A stretch of DNA of 17,634 bases from Pseudomonadota bacterium (lineage in GTDB: Bacteria; Bdellovibrionota; Bdellovibrionia; Bdellovibrionales; JAEYZS01), in assembly GCA_023427925.1 (NCBI GenBank), contig JAEYZS010000208.1, positions 1 through 17,634 of the forward strand. Reading direction: 5' to 3'. A program made the position numbers and the translations under genes. Positions 7,303-16,800 of the stretch are shown here, in pieces. Within the stretch, counting starts at the first letter, position 1, and each line of letters begins with the position of its first letter. The notes below the pieces were generated by a model. That model saw only the letters and a list, made by a program, of their open reading frames with translations. It had not been told where the DNA came from and did not search any database.

Positions 7303-7606
7303 CTCCTCCTGCGAGGTAGAGCTTTGCCACATCTGCAACGAGATCGCTTAGATCTTCGCCATTAGACTTTAGAAGAGCATCAATGCCTTCAGGGGAAAAT
7401 CTAAAAACAACATCGGGTTTTCTGGCAGATCTTAACTCAAACTTTGGATCCTTGCCTTGTTTAAAATATGTGCATTCAATTGTGTTACCAATGAAAATTC
7501 CAATTTCGACTTTGGAATCCAGGTAGCTCATGAGCTTAAAGCTTGCGGGTTTTTCCTCTAGAAAGCTTTTGCATTTGTCGAAATATTCATTCGCAGTATC
7601 CATCAT
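7142..7606 (-). CDS. SCP2-like (sterol carrier/lipid-binding fold) protein
   Basis: A protein of 153 or 154 residues without signal peptide. Its pattern fits SCP2-fold lipid-binding proteins: IGIFIGNTIECTYFKQG, a PDVVFRFSPEGIDALL segment (64-79, the typical P-D-V.f.fs...l..L core), then acidic GEDLSDLVADVAKLYLAGGVKVSL and a C-terminal helix RGYVRVLKESHAKLL. Such proteins bind hydrophobic ligands; the ligand is unknown here. Two adjacent ATGs are possible (7604-7606 or 7601-7603). The site GAGGA sits 2 nt from the first and 5 nt from the second, so the second is more likely used. The last third (residues 102-154) lies antisense to the 3' end of the exported-protein gene. It is divergent from mreB across about 200 bp. 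Confidence 0.75.
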   Translation of the reverse strand: MMDTANEYFDKCKSFLEEKPASFKLMSYLDSKVEIGIFIGNTIECTYFKQGKDPKFELRSARKPDVVFRFSPEGIDALLKSNGEDLSDLVADVAKLYLAGGVKVSLAAPIPQLLIRGYVRVLKESHAKLLTILKDRGLDSLKIPAIIQKLKSLK

Positions 7607-7637
7607 TGTCCTCGCAGAATCGGTATCATCGGGCTAG

Positions 7638-7717
7638 CTTAAGGGATTACCACTCTGCGTCTTAAGGTGTCAAAATAAAAGATTTTTATCTGGTTTTTTC
7701 AACGGAATTCCTTAAAG
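7638..7717. repeat. Three CTTAAGG-like boxes upstream of mreB
   Basis: CTTAAGG occurs at 7638-7644 and 7661-7667 (23 bp apart), and a near copy CTTAAAG at 7711-7717. The core CTTAAG is palindromic. All lie in the 198-bp gap between the SCP2-like gene and mreB, upstream of the proposed mreB promoter. They may be regulator sites or chance in AT-rich DNA. Confidence 0.3.
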
Positions 7718-7737
7718 TTGTTAATATGTTAAGTGTG

Positions 7738-8851
<1,114 letters not shown>

Positions 8852-8854
8852 GCC

Positions 8855-9316
8855 ATGAAAGAAGCACAGATAAGATCTGTCGCTTTATTTTTCTTCTACA
8901 CGTTCTTAGACAAGAGCTTGGCAATGAAAGCTTCTGTTGAAGCGATAAACTTATATGGCAAGCGCCTTAAGAAACGAGAGACTCACGGTCCGACGGAGCC
9001 CCTCCTCGTTTATTCAACTTATAAGGTTTGGAAAAAATATTCAAAAAAAAGAAATATCAAATCCAAAGATTTTGATCTTTCTGCTGAGGGATGGATTATC
9101 CCAGATAAATTAAAGTTAGAGCCATGGAGAGAGTTTGTAAGAGACTCAGATCCGCAACTCTATCTCGCTGTGATCTGGTCTACGCTATTGAACTTTTCAG
9201 ATAGGGATATTTCAGAAGGTTTGGGGATCACTGAAGGCAGTGTTCGCTATCGAATAGGCAATGGCCTAAAACTTTTGGGTCAAATGGTACCTCCAGCAGG
9301 AGGCCTCGATGCGTAA
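8855..9316 (+). CDS. Small protein with sigma-factor region 4-like helix-turn-helix
   Basis: A 153-residue cytoplasmic protein. Residues 99-144 resemble region 4 of ECF-type sigma factors: DPQLYLAVIWSTLLNFSDRD, then ISEGLGITEGSVRYRIGNGLKLL, matching the usual s..eIA..lgis.gTVksR...a...L helix-turn-helix. The N-terminal part (FFFYTFLDKSLAMKASVEAINLY, then a basic stretch KRLKKRE and KKYSKKRNIKSK) is where region 2 would be, but no clear -10-binding region 2 is seen. Its partner position is telling: the next gene, overlapping by 8 bp, looks like an anti-sigma factor. It starts 3 bp after mreB and is probably translationally coupled. It could be a degenerate sigma factor or a simple DNA-binding regulator. 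Confidence 0.75.
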   Translation: MKEAQIRSVALFFFYTFLDKSLAMKASVEAINLYGKRLKKRETHGPTEPLLVYSTYKVWKKYSKKRNIKSKDFDLSAEGWIIPDKLKLEPWREFVRDSDPQLYLAVIWSTLLNFSDRDISEGLGITEGSVRYRIGNGLKLLGQMVPPAGGLDA

Positions 9317-10388
9317 AAGAACTTTAAGTGAATTCATGTGCATCGAAATGCTTTATGATTACAAGTCAGGAAAGCTCGATCCTCTAAGACATCAGGCGGT
9401 TGAAGATGTGTTGCAATCTTCTCCAAGAGTTCGCGAAGAGTTAAAAAAACTTTCTATTGGAATCTCTTACTGTGACAAACTAAAAAATATTTCTGTTTCT
9501 GAGCCCCTCGTAGACATGATTCTAAATCAGCCGAAGTCTGCCGAGAGAGTTCTATCTAAATTTCGCTGGGGGAATTTCCCGCAGCCCGTGCGCTGGGCAT
9601 TTGAAGCAGTGGTTGTTGCTGTGGCAATTGCGCTTTTTGTAACTCAGGTTCCGAATCTATTTAAAGCAGAAAAGAATCCAGCAGAATCCATGGTTGTGAA
9701 AAAATTTGATATTAAGCCGCCAGGACCAGAAGTGGTTGAAGAGTCCGAAGTCGAAGCAAACCCAACTGTCGCTAAACAATCTACTGAAGTTGTTACGGAG
9801 CAAGCTCCAAAACCGACTGCGCCAATCATTGCATCAAAAGAAATTCCCCTACTGCTTCGTCCGCCTGAAGCGCCGGTTGCTGAGGCAGATGGACAAGCTC
9901 CAGCTGCAACAGTTGCAACAGCGCCGGCTCAGCCCGCACCTGAGCCACCAAAGCCTGTAGCTAAAAAGGGAAATGCATATGTATATCGAATGACAATGCA
10001 TGTGGATGATGTCGACAATGTTACACCAGAGATAGTTGCATTGATTTCTGGTTTGGGTGGAGAAAAGGCTGGTGAAGTGGAGCTGGGTTGGAGAAGAAAG
10101 GGCGGAAGTTACTTCCACTTTTCAATTCCTAAAGCAAACAGCCCAAATCTACAAGAAGGTCTCAAAAACTTTGCAAGATTTAACATTATTAAATCTACCC
10201 ATCCAAGAGTGATGCCAGAAGATACGGAAAGATATATTCTCTGGGTCGAAAAGAAGAGCACACCGGAAGCTGCTCAAAATGAAAGCCCCGAGTCACAAGA
10301 AACGGCTGATGACGAAGCGGAGCCTAGCGCGACGACGAGCCCCACTGATGAACAAGATGTAAATCAGGAAGATAATGAAACGAATTAA
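9309..10388 (+). CDS. Anti-sigma-factor-like single-pass membrane protein
   Basis: A 359-residue protein. The N-terminal cytoplasmic part (1-95) has the look of an anti-sigma domain: an acidic/basic helical segment LYDYKSGKLDPLRHQAVEDVLQSSPRVREEL, in the style of the y..g.L....r..ve..L..cp.c...l pattern. It lacks the H-x3-C-x2-C zinc motif (Cys only at 11 and 55). One membrane segment spans about 97-113 (AFEAVVVAVAIALFV). Next comes a long Pro/Ala/Glu-rich periplasmic linker (135-220). A folded domain of about 95 residues (222-316) follows, with YVYRMTMHVDDVDNV and ISGLGGEKAGEVEL, which recalls DUF4349-type domains. The last 40 residues are acidic and disordered. The order sigma-like then anti-sigma-like with an 8-bp overlap is the classic arrangement. 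It overlaps the following kinase gene by 14 bp. Confidence 0.7.
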   Translation: MRKRTLSEFMCIEMLYDYKSGKLDPLRHQAVEDVLQSSPRVREELKKLSIGISYCDKLKNISVSEPLVDMILNQPKSAERVLSKFRWGNFPQPVRWAFEAVVVAVAIALFVTQVPNLFKAEKNPAESMVVKKFDIKPPGPEVVEESEVEANPTVAKQSTEVVTEQAPKPTAPIIASKEIPLLLRPPEAPVAEADGQAPAATVATAPAQPAPEPPKPVAKKGNAYVYRMTMHVDDVDNVTPEIVALISGLGGEKAGEVELGWRRKGGSYFHFSIPKANSPNLQEGLKNFARFNIIKSTHPRVMPEDTERYILWVEKKSTPEAAQNESPESQETADDEAEPSATTSPTDEQDVNQEDNETN

Positions 10389-12312
10389 AGAGATTTTTTT
10401 ATTTCCCCAAAAATCATTACGAGCAATGTTAACCATATGGTTCTTGCTTTTTTCGATAATTCCGTTGGCGTTTATTACTGGCTATTCCTTAGTACAATTT
10501 GAAAAAGTATTCAGCGACGAAATGCTAAAGCGCCTCAATGACAATTTCGTAGTCATCACGAAATCCATTGAGGAATTAAAAAACTATCTTAAGACTTCGG
10601 CCGAGCTTCATTCCACAGACGATGCACTGGTCTTTAATATTTCCACTAAGAATATTCCAAATTTAAAACGAGTTTCGTCGGAGTGGTTAAATGCTGGCTA
10701 CATTGATCAAATCTCTCTTTTTGATAGAGACGGTCAACTGATAGTTGCATTCAAAAAAGATGAAGATGGCTTTATTATTAACGATCTCCAAATGGAAAAA
10801 GGAGATATCTTTCTTAATCGAGCCTTGATGGAATCGATTCAAGACAAAGAGCAAGTGATTCTAACGGACATTAATCCTAAATCGGGTTTTGATTTGATCT
10901 CTTACTCTAAAGTGGTTGGTAAAAAAAGAAGGATTGATGGATACATCCAAGAAATCATTCGTATCGATCAAAAGTACATCGAAAGCCTGAAAACTCGATT
11001 TAACTTGGACGTCTTGATTTTAGATAAGGATTTTAAGCCGGTTGCTTCGACTCAAAGTGATTTTATGTTGATCGGGTCTTCATCATATCAGCGAGGATTT
11101 ACTGACAATGTGAAATTCTTAACCGTTCAGAGTCAGTCAGAGCCTTTTTCGCTTTTGATTAAGCCATTAGACAAGGATCAAAACAATATTAAGTTTGGCC
11201 TGGCTTCGTCTAAGAAAGAAATCGAATCAACTACTAAAAAAATTAATGCCACAGTATTCAGTGTCGTTGGTGTTGTTGTTCTTTTGATTTTACTTGCACT
11301 TTGGATTGTTTCTAGAATTTTGATTAAGCCACTGACTCAATTGATGGGTGCGGTAAAGAGTCTTGAAAGCGGTGAGGGAAATACTTTTGTACACGCAGAT
11401 TCGGGAACTGAAATCGGTGAACTGACTAAAAGTTTTAATGAAATGTCAAAGAAGGTCACCAAGGCGCAAAGCGAATTGACCAAGAAAGTAAAAGAGCTCG
11501 AAAAGACAAATCACGAACTTCAAGAGGCTCAAGCTCAGCTCGTTCATTCGGCTAAGATGGGAAGCCTGGGGCAAGTGGTCGCAGGTGTTGCACATGAGCT
11601 TAACAATCCAATCGGATTTATCTATAGCAATATGGGGATACTAAAAGATTATATTGAGCGGTTTGAAAAACTCATTGAAATTGCAGAATCGAGTCCGAAA
11701 AAACTAAAGAGCGCAAAAGACGAGATGGACTATGACTATATGATGAAGGATTTGCCTAAGCTTATCAAATCCTGTCAAGACGGAGCCAAGAGAGTAAGAG
11801 ACATAGTCTTAAACTTAAAAAACTTCTCACGATCTGATGAATTAGAAAGAAAAGAATTTTCTCTCGAAGAGGGCCTTGATAGTACACTTGAAATCTTAAA
11901 GAGTGATTTAAAACATCGACAAATCGAACTTCATAAAAAGTATAGCGGAATACCTCCGATTTATTGTTATGCTGGACAAATCAACCAAGTCTTTATGAAT
12001 ATCATCTCTAACGCCGTTCAAGCGATTGATGGTAAAGGCGATATCTGGATTGAAACCAAGAAAAAAGGACTCGAGGTTGTCATCACGGTTCGTGATAATG
12101 GCCGAGGAATTCCCGCAAAAAATCTAAACAAAGTATTTGATCCATTCTTTACTACAAAACCCGTAGGCCAGGGGACTGGCTTGGGATTATCGATTTCCTA
12201 CGGAATAATCGAAAAACATAATGGAAAGATTTTAGTGGATTCCAAGGTCGGTGAGGGAACTGAGTTTACAATCATTCTTCCAATCGTTACACCAAAGGCT
12301 TCAAAAGCTTAA
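10375..12312 (+). CDS. Membrane sensor histidine kinase (HAMP, HisKA, HATPase)
   Basis: A 645-residue kinase. Membrane segment 1 is at about 18-40, a periplasmic sensor domain at about 41-290 (dCache-like helix-plus-strand layout, with DQISLFDRDGQLIVAF), and segment 2 at about 293-313. A HAMP domain with P319 follows (RILIKPLTQLMGAVKSLESGE in outline), then a coiled coil (about 365-393). The phosphoacceptor is H407 in VAHELNNPIGFI. ATP-binding motifs are the N box with N542/N546, G1 DNGRGIP (D574), the F box FDPFFTTKP, and G2 GTGLGLS (600-606). It should autophosphorylate and pass phosphate to a response regulator, but none is encoded nearby. ATG 10375 has AGGA at 10366-10369. It overlaps the anti-sigma-like gene by 14 bp, so its expression is tied to mreB. 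Confidence 0.93.
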   Translation: MKRIKEIFLFPQKSLRAMLTIWFLLFSIIPLAFITGYSLVQFEKVFSDEMLKRLNDNFVVITKSIEELKNYLKTSAELHSTDDALVFNISTKNIPNLKRVSSEWLNAGYIDQISLFDRDGQLIVAFKKDEDGFIINDLQMEKGDIFLNRALMESIQDKEQVILTDINPKSGFDLISYSKVVGKKRRIDGYIQEIIRIDQKYIESLKTRFNLDVLILDKDFKPVASTQSDFMLIGSSSYQRGFTDNVKFLTVQSQSEPFSLLIKPLDKDQNNIKFGLASSKKEIESTTKKINATVFSVVGVVVLLILLALWIVSRILIKPLTQLMGAVKSLESGEGNTFVHADSGTEIGELTKSFNEMSKKVTKAQSELTKKVKELEKTNHELQEAQAQLVHSAKMGSLGQVVAGVAHELNNPIGFIYSNMGILKDYIERFEKLIEIAESSPKKLKSAKDEMDYDYMMKDLPKLIKSCQDGAKRVRDIVLNLKNFSRSDELERKEFSLEEGLDSTLEILKSDLKHRQIELHKKYSGIPPIYCYAGQINQVFMNIISNAVQAIDGKGDIWIETKKKGLEVVITVRDNGRGIPAKNLNKVFDPFFTTKPVGQGTGLGLSISYGIIEKHNGKILVDSKVGEGTEFTIILPIVTPKASKA

Positions 12313-12357
12313 CTGCAATATAAATAGCTCATTGTCATTGTTGGTGTAATTAAAGTG

Positions 12358-12382
12358 TCTCAAATTGAGATTCTTTTTATTT
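12358..12382 (+). terminator. Weak Rho-independent terminator after the kinase gene
   Basis: TCTCA (12358-12362), loop AAT and TGAGA (12366-12370) form a 5-bp stem, followed by the T-rich run TTCTTTTTATTT. It sits 46 bp after the kinase stop and just before the next promoter. Low GC in the stem makes it weak. Confidence 0.4.
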
Positions 12383-12398
12383 CGCAAGTATTTACCGA

Positions 12399-12404
12399 TA
12401 TAAT
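12399..12404 (+). promoter_or_regulatory. Perfect -10 element placed for a leaderless mRNA
   Basis: TATAAT (12399-12404) matches the sigma70 -10 consensus exactly and ends 6 nt before ATG 12411, so transcription would begin at or next to the A of the ATG. No ribosome binding site precedes this start. The -35 region (TTTATT, 12376-12381, 17 bp spacer) is poor. Confidence 0.5.
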
Positions 12405-12410
12405 CTAAGT

Positions 12411-12875
12411 ATGTTGTTAAAATGCTTTTTAATTCTATCTTCAATAGTTGTCGCTCAGGTTCACACGGGTCAATCAAAGGTTGAGCAGCGTGTGAACGAG
12501 CACATGCAAAAGACAGGAAAAAAAATAGAGATTGAAGCCGCAAAAAAAGAAGTTGAACTTAAGCGTTCGGCCCCTGAGAGATTAAGAGCGGAGCCTTTTA
12601 GAAAGCAAAAGAAGTCTTCTTTTAAAGTCTATACTACACCTCATGAGCCGGATCCTGAGATCTTTCCCGATCAATACGATCACTCAGTGGCAGCGGATCC
12701 TGCAATAGAATTTGAACGAGATATAAGTGAAGTTCGAACACTTCCTACTGCCGAGCAAGAGAATGCAGCATTCGTAAGACAATTTAAAGAGAATGCAGAG
12801 AAGGCTGGAGTTAAAGTCCATATTGATCCGGATTACAAGGCAAGACCGATTAAAAGCCGAGGAACCGGCAGATAG
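12411..12875 (+). CDS. Small charged exported protein of unknown function
   Basis: A 154-residue protein. Residues 1-15 form a short signal peptide (K4, hydrophobic 6-14, probable cleavage after A15, VVA/QV). The mature protein is very hydrophilic: a charged helical stretch (23-52, KVEQRVNEHMQ through EAAKKEVELKR), basic 58-68, a Pro/Asp segment (77-92, PHEPDPEIFPDQYD), then EFERDISEV and a basic C-terminus. It looks largely helical or disordered, with no cysteine in the mature part and no family recognised. It has its own perfect TATAAT box, appears leaderless, and ends at a bidirectional terminator, so it forms a single-gene unit. Confidence 0.7.
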   Translation: MLLKCFLILSSIVVAQVHTGQSKVEQRVNEHMQKTGKKIEIEAAKKEVELKRSAPERLRAEPFRKQKKSSFKVYTTPHEPDPEIFPDQYDHSVAADPAIEFERDISEVRTLPTAEQENAAFVRQFKENAEKAGVKVHIDPDYKARPIKSRGTGR

Positions 12876-12901
12876 GCAATGAAAGCTGATCTTCAGAAAT
12901 A

Positions 12902-12932
12902 AAAAAAGCCAACCTTGAAGGTTGGCTTTTTT
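12902..12932. terminator. Bidirectional Rho-independent terminator
   Basis: The hairpin has arms GCCAACC (12908-12914) and GGTTGGC (12920-12926) around TTGAA. An A-run (12901-12907) lies on the left and a T-run (12927-12932) on the right, which also pair. It gives a U-tract on either strand, so it ends both the plus-strand small exported gene (stop 12875) and the minus-strand 219-residue gene (stop 12954). Confidence 0.9.
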
Positions 12933-12953
12933 AGTTTCACGATAAAGTTAAGT

Positions 12954-13613
12954 TTACGCTTTTCTTTTTAAGCAAAGCTTAACGAAATCTTCGTAAGAAA
13001 TTTTAAGTAGAGTAAGAGCTTGTTTAATAGCATCTTTTGTAGAAACACCATCTTTTTCAAGCTTAGACTTTAATGCTAAGAAGCTAACAAAACTTTCGCT
13101 TCCAGTTCTAGCAACATTAAGAGCTTCACCCATTAAGAAATCCATAGAATCGATTCTTACAGTTTCACCTTCAATAGTCTCTTCCCACTTAGTATTGCTA
13201 TCTTTTAAGAGATTTTTAGCAGCCATAAGTTGAATATTTGTAAACAAAGCTTTGTTAGCAGGGCTTGGATCTGAAATCATGCTTTCAAGAACTTTCTTTC
13301 CATTTGCTCCTAGTAAACCATCAGTAATAGCACGAGCTGTTGCATTGTTTAGTCTTACTAAGTTTTCAGGCTTTAAATCTAATTCTCTTAGAGAAGGCTC
13401 ATTTAAAATTCTGTATCCGTTTGAAATGTTTTGAACCAATTGTAAATTCTGTCTTAAATCACGCGCTCTTTGATCTCTTTCAGATTGCTGAGTTTCAGTT
13501 CTTCCAGATCGTCTTTCATTCTCTTTCGGCTTTACGCCTCGAGATGCAAATGCTGAAGACGCAACCGTAAGTGCTAGGAAAGCTACAAGCACATTTGTCT
13601 TAGTTAATTTCAT
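12954..13613 (-). CDS. Exported protein of unknown function
   Basis: A 219-residue protein with a textbook signal peptide: K2/K5, a hydrophobic core 8-18 and cleavage after A23 (AFA/SR). The mature N-terminus (24-55) is strongly charged (EKENERR-like, RTETQQSERDQRARD) and probably disordered. The rest is predicted helical and moderately conserved in look, e.g. LLGANGKKVLESMISDPSPANKALF and a tail FVKLCLKRKA. The single cysteine is near the C-terminus. No family is recognised. The start is firm: GGAGGAA lies 7 nt before ATG on the minus strand (13621-13625 region). Codons are rich in A/T-ending forms and the leader is long, suggesting good expression. It follows the large membrane protein gene on the same strand after about 190 bp and ends at a strong terminator. 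Confidence 0.82.
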   Translation of the reverse strand: MKLTKTNVLVAFLALTVASSAFASRGVKPKENERRSGRTETQQSERDQRARDLRQNLQLVQNISNGYRILNEPSLRELDLKPENLVRLNNATARAITDGLLGANGKKVLESMISDPSPANKALFTNIQLMAAKNLLKDSNTKWEETIEGETVRIDSMDFLMGEALNVARTGSESFVSFLALKSKLEKDGVSTKDAIKQALTLLKISYEDFVKLCLKRKA

Positions 13614-13693
13614 ATAAATTCCTCCGTATCGGCGTTACCCTTAAAGTCATAAAAATACTCAGGGATTTTAAGTTATTGTTCCTTATTTATCTA

Positions 13694-13723
13694 CTTATAC
13701 CTTAGAGCATGAAAAAAAGTGAA
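13694..13723 (-). promoter_or_regulatory. Possible promoter of the 219-residue exported protein gene
   Basis: Read on the minus strand, TTCACT (complement of 13718-13723, 4/6 to -35) is followed after 18 bp by TATAAG (complement of 13694-13699, 5/6 to -10). It would give a leader of about 75 nt ending in the strong GGAGG site. The -35 touches the edge of the neighbouring inverted repeat. Confidence 0.4.
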
Positions 13724-13739
13724 AATCGGTGCCGATTTT
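13711..13739 (-). terminator. Perfect inverted repeat with T-run: terminator of the large gene or operator
   Basis: AAAATCGG (13722-13729) and CCGATTTT (13732-13739) are exact inverted copies around TG. On the minus strand the hairpin is followed by CAC and seven T (13712-13718), as expected for a terminator 65 bp after the large gene's stop. The stem has only three G-C pairs and a very small loop, and it abuts a possible promoter, so an operator role is equally possible. Confidence 0.45.
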
Positions 13740-13804
13740 AGTCCCTCTTTCGACCTTCTTAAATGCCCTGATTCAAAACCATATTCTATTGAAAACAGGG
13801 GGTT

Positions 13805-16800
13805 TTATCGTCCGCCTCCCATTGTTCTCGACTTAAACTTATCGAGCTGAGATCTCTCGATATTCCTATACGCACTATCGAGATCCGCTGCCATTAAAAT
13901 ATTTATATTGAAAAACAACTCTTCCATTAACAAATCTAACCCACGGGCAGCTCCGGCAATTCCTAGGAATTGAGAGTTCAATTGGCCTGTATGTGCATAT
14001 CTCAGAGTAGCAGGAGGTTGGTAAACTTTGCCTGTTTCTGATTTCACAGGCAATGACATATTCCTATCCTTACCGTATGGGTGATTCGTTAAGTTCTCAC
14101 TTTCCAGTAGACTCTTGATGTCTTCGAAATGGTGTCGTACTGAAGGATCACTTTCAATCCTGCGGATCATGCTTTGTCCAAAGTGAGATGCCGTTATTTC
14201 TTGTAAAGCTTGTGCTGCAAGCAGAGCTTTAGGCACGTCTTCATTTGCTCCAACTTCCTTAATGAAGTTATCAATTTGTTTGTTCATTTTGAGCGCAGTA
14301 TAATCTAGCAACATTCCTTCTGCGACTGGATTTCTAGACAATGAAGCGGTAACGACGGTCACATCTTCCCCAAGTGCCTCAACATAATTAGATTCCTGTT
14401 CTATCTTCATACCATCAACTAGACCTACGTTCTTTAACAGTGTGAAATAGGAGTACAGCATTGATGCATAATCTCTTATAACAGAGAGATCGTAAGGATC
14501 TTTTCGCGTGCTTTCTCCCGTAGCAACTGGAACTGCTGAATCCATTTTGGCATTTGTAAATGAAAGTAAAACCTTCATAAACGAAGTTCTAAAATGATTG
14601 ATTACTGTTTTAAATCGCTGTTGACGATTTTTCAGAGCATTCAAGTGGAGTTCTTTTTGTCTAGGGGTTGCATTGGACGCATTTTTTATGGCGGCGTCTG
14701 TACGTAAAGACAGATCAAAAGAATCTTCGATGATTCTAAGGTAGTCATCCATTTCTTGCACATAGTTTTGAATCACATGAGTTGATACATTGGCAATACG
14801 CGTACTCTTTTGCGCTTTAATGTATTTATAGGCGTCAAGAGGTTGTTTGGTGATATAATTCATTGAATCTTTGCCAGCAAACGCAGGTACGAAGTCTTTC
14901 AGAAGAAGTTCATGGTAGCTTTGAGAGAAATTCTCATACACTTCCTCTAGGCGTGGGTCTATAAATGTTGCCCAAGTTTCACTGAAGTCTACTCCCGTTT
15001 CGGTAGCTACCGCTGGCGAAACATTTTTCATTAGGTAATCAAGTGCTGTACTCTTAGATTCGGAGCTTCGAGTCGGATAAAGAACTTTAGCCTTATTATT
15101 ACAGAATGCCTCTGGCTTGTGTTGAACAAGTCTTGGTATAACAAAGTGGGCGTTTTTACCCCATGATTCGTCGATGATAGAATTTCGCATATCGTCTGTT
15201 TGAATGAGAGCATTCTTAATGAAATAATTCCCACATACGGCTTTTTCGATTAGGACAGAAGCGGGAGAAGTGGATTTTCCTAATAGTTTTTTGAGAGTTT
15301 CTTGGGGATATGAATTCTTAATTTCTTCGTCGAAGGCAAGAACAAGGGCCTCTCCGCGAGCTGCAGGCACTGGTGTTCCTAAGAATCCTCTGATTTCTTT
15401 AAACAAAATAGCTTTCTTATAGAGCGATAGTAAACGCTCTGCTTCGAATGACGAACGATCTCTAGAAGAGGTGGCTTTCTTCGTGTGTCGATACGCCTTG
15501 GTGAAGTTCTCATAATTAGAATTTATAAGATCTATCGTGTCTACCAATTGCGAATAATTATTATTAGCCGGAAGATCTACATCTTCTAATTTCTTTTTTG
15601 AGAAGTGATCTTTAGCCAATTTTTTTAATGCTTCTCTTCGATTTAAGTTCTGTTGACCTCTTAAGAACGAGAGTATTGATCCTTTGTCCTTTAATTTTTG
15701 AGACTCTGATTGGACAAGGTAGTCTGTAATATTCTGAGCAATTTTAACAAGAGTTTCATCTACTCCTTTCCAATCCTTGTGTTCGAATTTCTCTGAGCGA
15801 ATTTCTCTGAGCTTTAATCCAATTTTTGGCAAAAGATCGATTACGCGTTGAGCACGAAGCTTGTTCATACCATCATATGTAAGTTCTCCGAAATCATCAG
15901 TCAGAGTTGCTTTTTCGAAATTCACTCTTTCAGAAAATTTAACACCATAGAGCCCGTCATCATGTAATAGGGGATTGAATGAAGTTGATTTCTTTGGGTC
16001 GAAATTATTGGCCTTAGCCGTGTATATGTATTGAGCGAGTAAATTATAAAATTTCTGAGTGATTGTCCATTCTGCTTGGTATATGTCGACATAACTTATC
16101 CAGTTCGAGTAGCTTCCCATGAATTTATAAAGTAAAGCGTCTTTCCATAATGTAGACTGCTCTTTAATAGTCGTTAGTCGTTCATGTGGATCACAGTCTT
16201 GTGGGTTTTCTGTATAGAAAGTTTTATAACGTGTTTTTGCTTTAATAGCGGCATGTGTTTCACATATGGATTCAGACCAGTTATTATTCTTTAGGTGATC
16301 TAATTGAATATTGTATCGTGACCGATTCATTCCTAACTCTGCTCCTGAACCCATTAACTTTTGTTCGAAGCGGAAAGAATAAGGCCTAACCCATTCGTCC
16401 CATTGTAAGAAAATGACAATACCTACACCGATTTTCCAACCTACTCGACCAACGTTAAACGCAACGCGAGTTAAATTTCCTTCTTTGCCAGGAATGTAGC
16501 CAAACCATTTGGCAATTCGGGCTGACATTGTCATTCTACCATTTTTCAGAATATTCTTATTTGCGATTGAATAAGCTTTCATTTCTTGGCTTACCGTATT
16601 GAACTCAATTGCGATACCTTCTAAAATATTTCCTGCCGAAATCAGAGCGCGATTTCCAGTAGAAAGTGCTGCATTTTGAACAGCGGATTTTGTTCCCTTG
16701 GCGCCAAGAACGGATGCCACGGTTATAAGCTGAGACGAGGCACCAGCGCCTGCACCGGCTACAATAATATTCATAAACGAAGCGATGTGGTTATGCATGT

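Noticed and set aside
9706..10118. Open frames on both strands inside the Pro/Ala-rich linker of the anti-sigma-like gene
   Set aside because: They are shadows of the repetitive Pro/Ala/Gln codons; their translations are low-complexity and unlike real proteins.
12301..12543. Minus-strand open frame of 80 codons ending in the kinase gene's 3' end
   Set aside because: It covers the promoter and start of the small exported gene, has no ribosome binding site, and its hydrophobic start is the mirror of the plus-strand sequence.
13618..13634. GCCGATA on the minus strand as a sigma28 (flagellar) -10 element
   Set aside because: No matching TAAA -35 lies at the right distance, and transcription from it would start inside the ribosome binding site.
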